Below are positions 34,241-34,472 of a stretch of 34,472 nucleotides of DNA, one piece after another. Positions within the stretch are counted from its first letter, which is position 1, and each line of letters opens with the position of its first letter. Source of the stretch: Chitinophagales bacterium (GTDB taxonomy: Bacteria; Bacteroidota; Bacteroidia; Chitinophagales; Chitinophagaceae); contig JAATGJ010000121.1 of NCBI GenBank assembly GCA_015654695.1, forward strand, positions 1 through 34,472, written 5' to 3'. Below the pieces are notes generated by a model. That model was given only the letters and a program-made list of their open reading frames with translations, searched no databases and had not been told where the DNA came from. The position numbers were made by a program, and so were the translations under genes.

Positions 34241-34472
34241 TCAACGCAATGATTTGAACGCAGCACGCAGTTCTTCAGCAAATAATTGCGGTTGCTCCCA
34301 TTGAGCAAAGCGACCTCCCTTTTTTACTTCATTAAAATAAATGAGTTTGGGGTAGCTGCGTTCAGCCCAACTCCTTGGAGCCTGGTATATTTCACCCGGA
34401 AATACGGTTATAGCAACAGGTACTGAGATCTCGGCGGTTTTCTGTTCAGCAGCATTAAAGTTATTGTTGTTA
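34241..34472 (-). CDS. EHN-type epoxide hydrolase paralogue, 3' part, catalytic His replaced
   Basis: The last ~76 residues of a second epoxide hydrolase, cut by the window's right edge. It aligns closely with the neighbouring copy: 'VAITVFPGEIYQAPRSWAE', 'YPKLIYFNEVKKGG', 'WEQPQLFAEELRAAFKSLR'. Where the neighbour has 'GGHFAAWEQP' this copy reads 'GGRFAQWEQP': the catalytic-base codon CAT in the neighbour corresponds to CGC (Arg) here. If the base call is right, the enzyme is probably inactive as an epoxide hydrolase, or serves another role. It ends with TGA at 34241-34243, 35 bases before the intact copy starts, so it lies upstream in the same transcription direction. Confidence 0.88.
   Translation of the reverse strand, partial: NNNNFNAAEQKTAEISVPVAITVFPGEIYQAPRSWAERSYPKLIYFNEVKKGGRFAQWEQPQLFAEELRAAFKSLR

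Noticed and set aside
1-34472. tRNA, rRNA, CRISPR array or complete insertion sequence
   Set aside because: No T-loop GTTCGA motif in a plausible cloverleaf, no regularly spaced repeats, and no transposase or integrase ORF were found by reading both strands; no covariance search was possible.

Overview
The window looks chromosomal and comes from a member of the Bacteroidota, most likely family Chitinophagaceae (inference). The clues are a C-terminal type IX secretion sorting domain, periplasmic Reg_prop/Y_Y_Y sensor kinases, LytTR and HxlR regulators, TAnnTTTG-type -7 promoter elements, A/T-rich start regions without Shine-Dalgarno sequences, and moderate G+C. I see no tRNA, rRNA, CRISPR array or complete insertion sequence.

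Layout. 1-3183: the 3' end of kduI (uronate catabolism), a secreted DUF4412-like protein, and a divergent HxlR regulator/SDR oxidoreductase pair whose shared control region carries a palindrome overlapping two opposed -7 elements. 3504-14741: a dense signalling island. It holds an intact NarL/BvgA-type response regulator, a receiver-PAS-HisKA_3 hybrid kinase, two tandemly duplicated ~1035-aa Reg_prop/Y_Y_Y/HisKA sensor kinases, a second paralogous response regulator split by a frameshift at a G8 tract, and a divergent multi-pass membrane kinase. A near-identical 22-24 bp element recurs in three intergenic regions of this island with unrelated flanks, which makes it the best candidate for a common operator. 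14826-21586: a T9SS-exported protein, a Crp/Fnr-like regulator followed by an NmrA-like oxidoreductase, an alpha/beta hydrolase and an ABM-type monooxygenase, then small exported proteins. 21648-25407: an overlapping LytTR response regulator/LytS-type Reg_prop sensor pair. 25638-26847: a VOC protein and an 805-base gene-poor stretch with decayed fragments. 26848-30252: a three-GAF sigma-54 activator divergent from a stand-alone LytTR protein that has a sigma-54-like promoter. 30346-34472: a YceI protein and a run of alpha/beta hydrolases, with two tandem EHN-type epoxide hydrolases. The last one, cut by the window edge, has Arg where its neighbour has the catalytic His.

How it fits together. 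Most of the window is sensing and regulation beside detoxification-type enzymes (SDR, NmrA-like, ABM monooxygenase, VOC, epoxide hydrolases). The most unusual part is 3504-14741. It combines duplicated periplasmic sensors without their own output domain, two NarL-type regulators, a shared palindromic element, and a homopolymer tract that could switch one regulator between full-length and truncated forms. That functional picture is inference; the elements themselves are read from the sequence.
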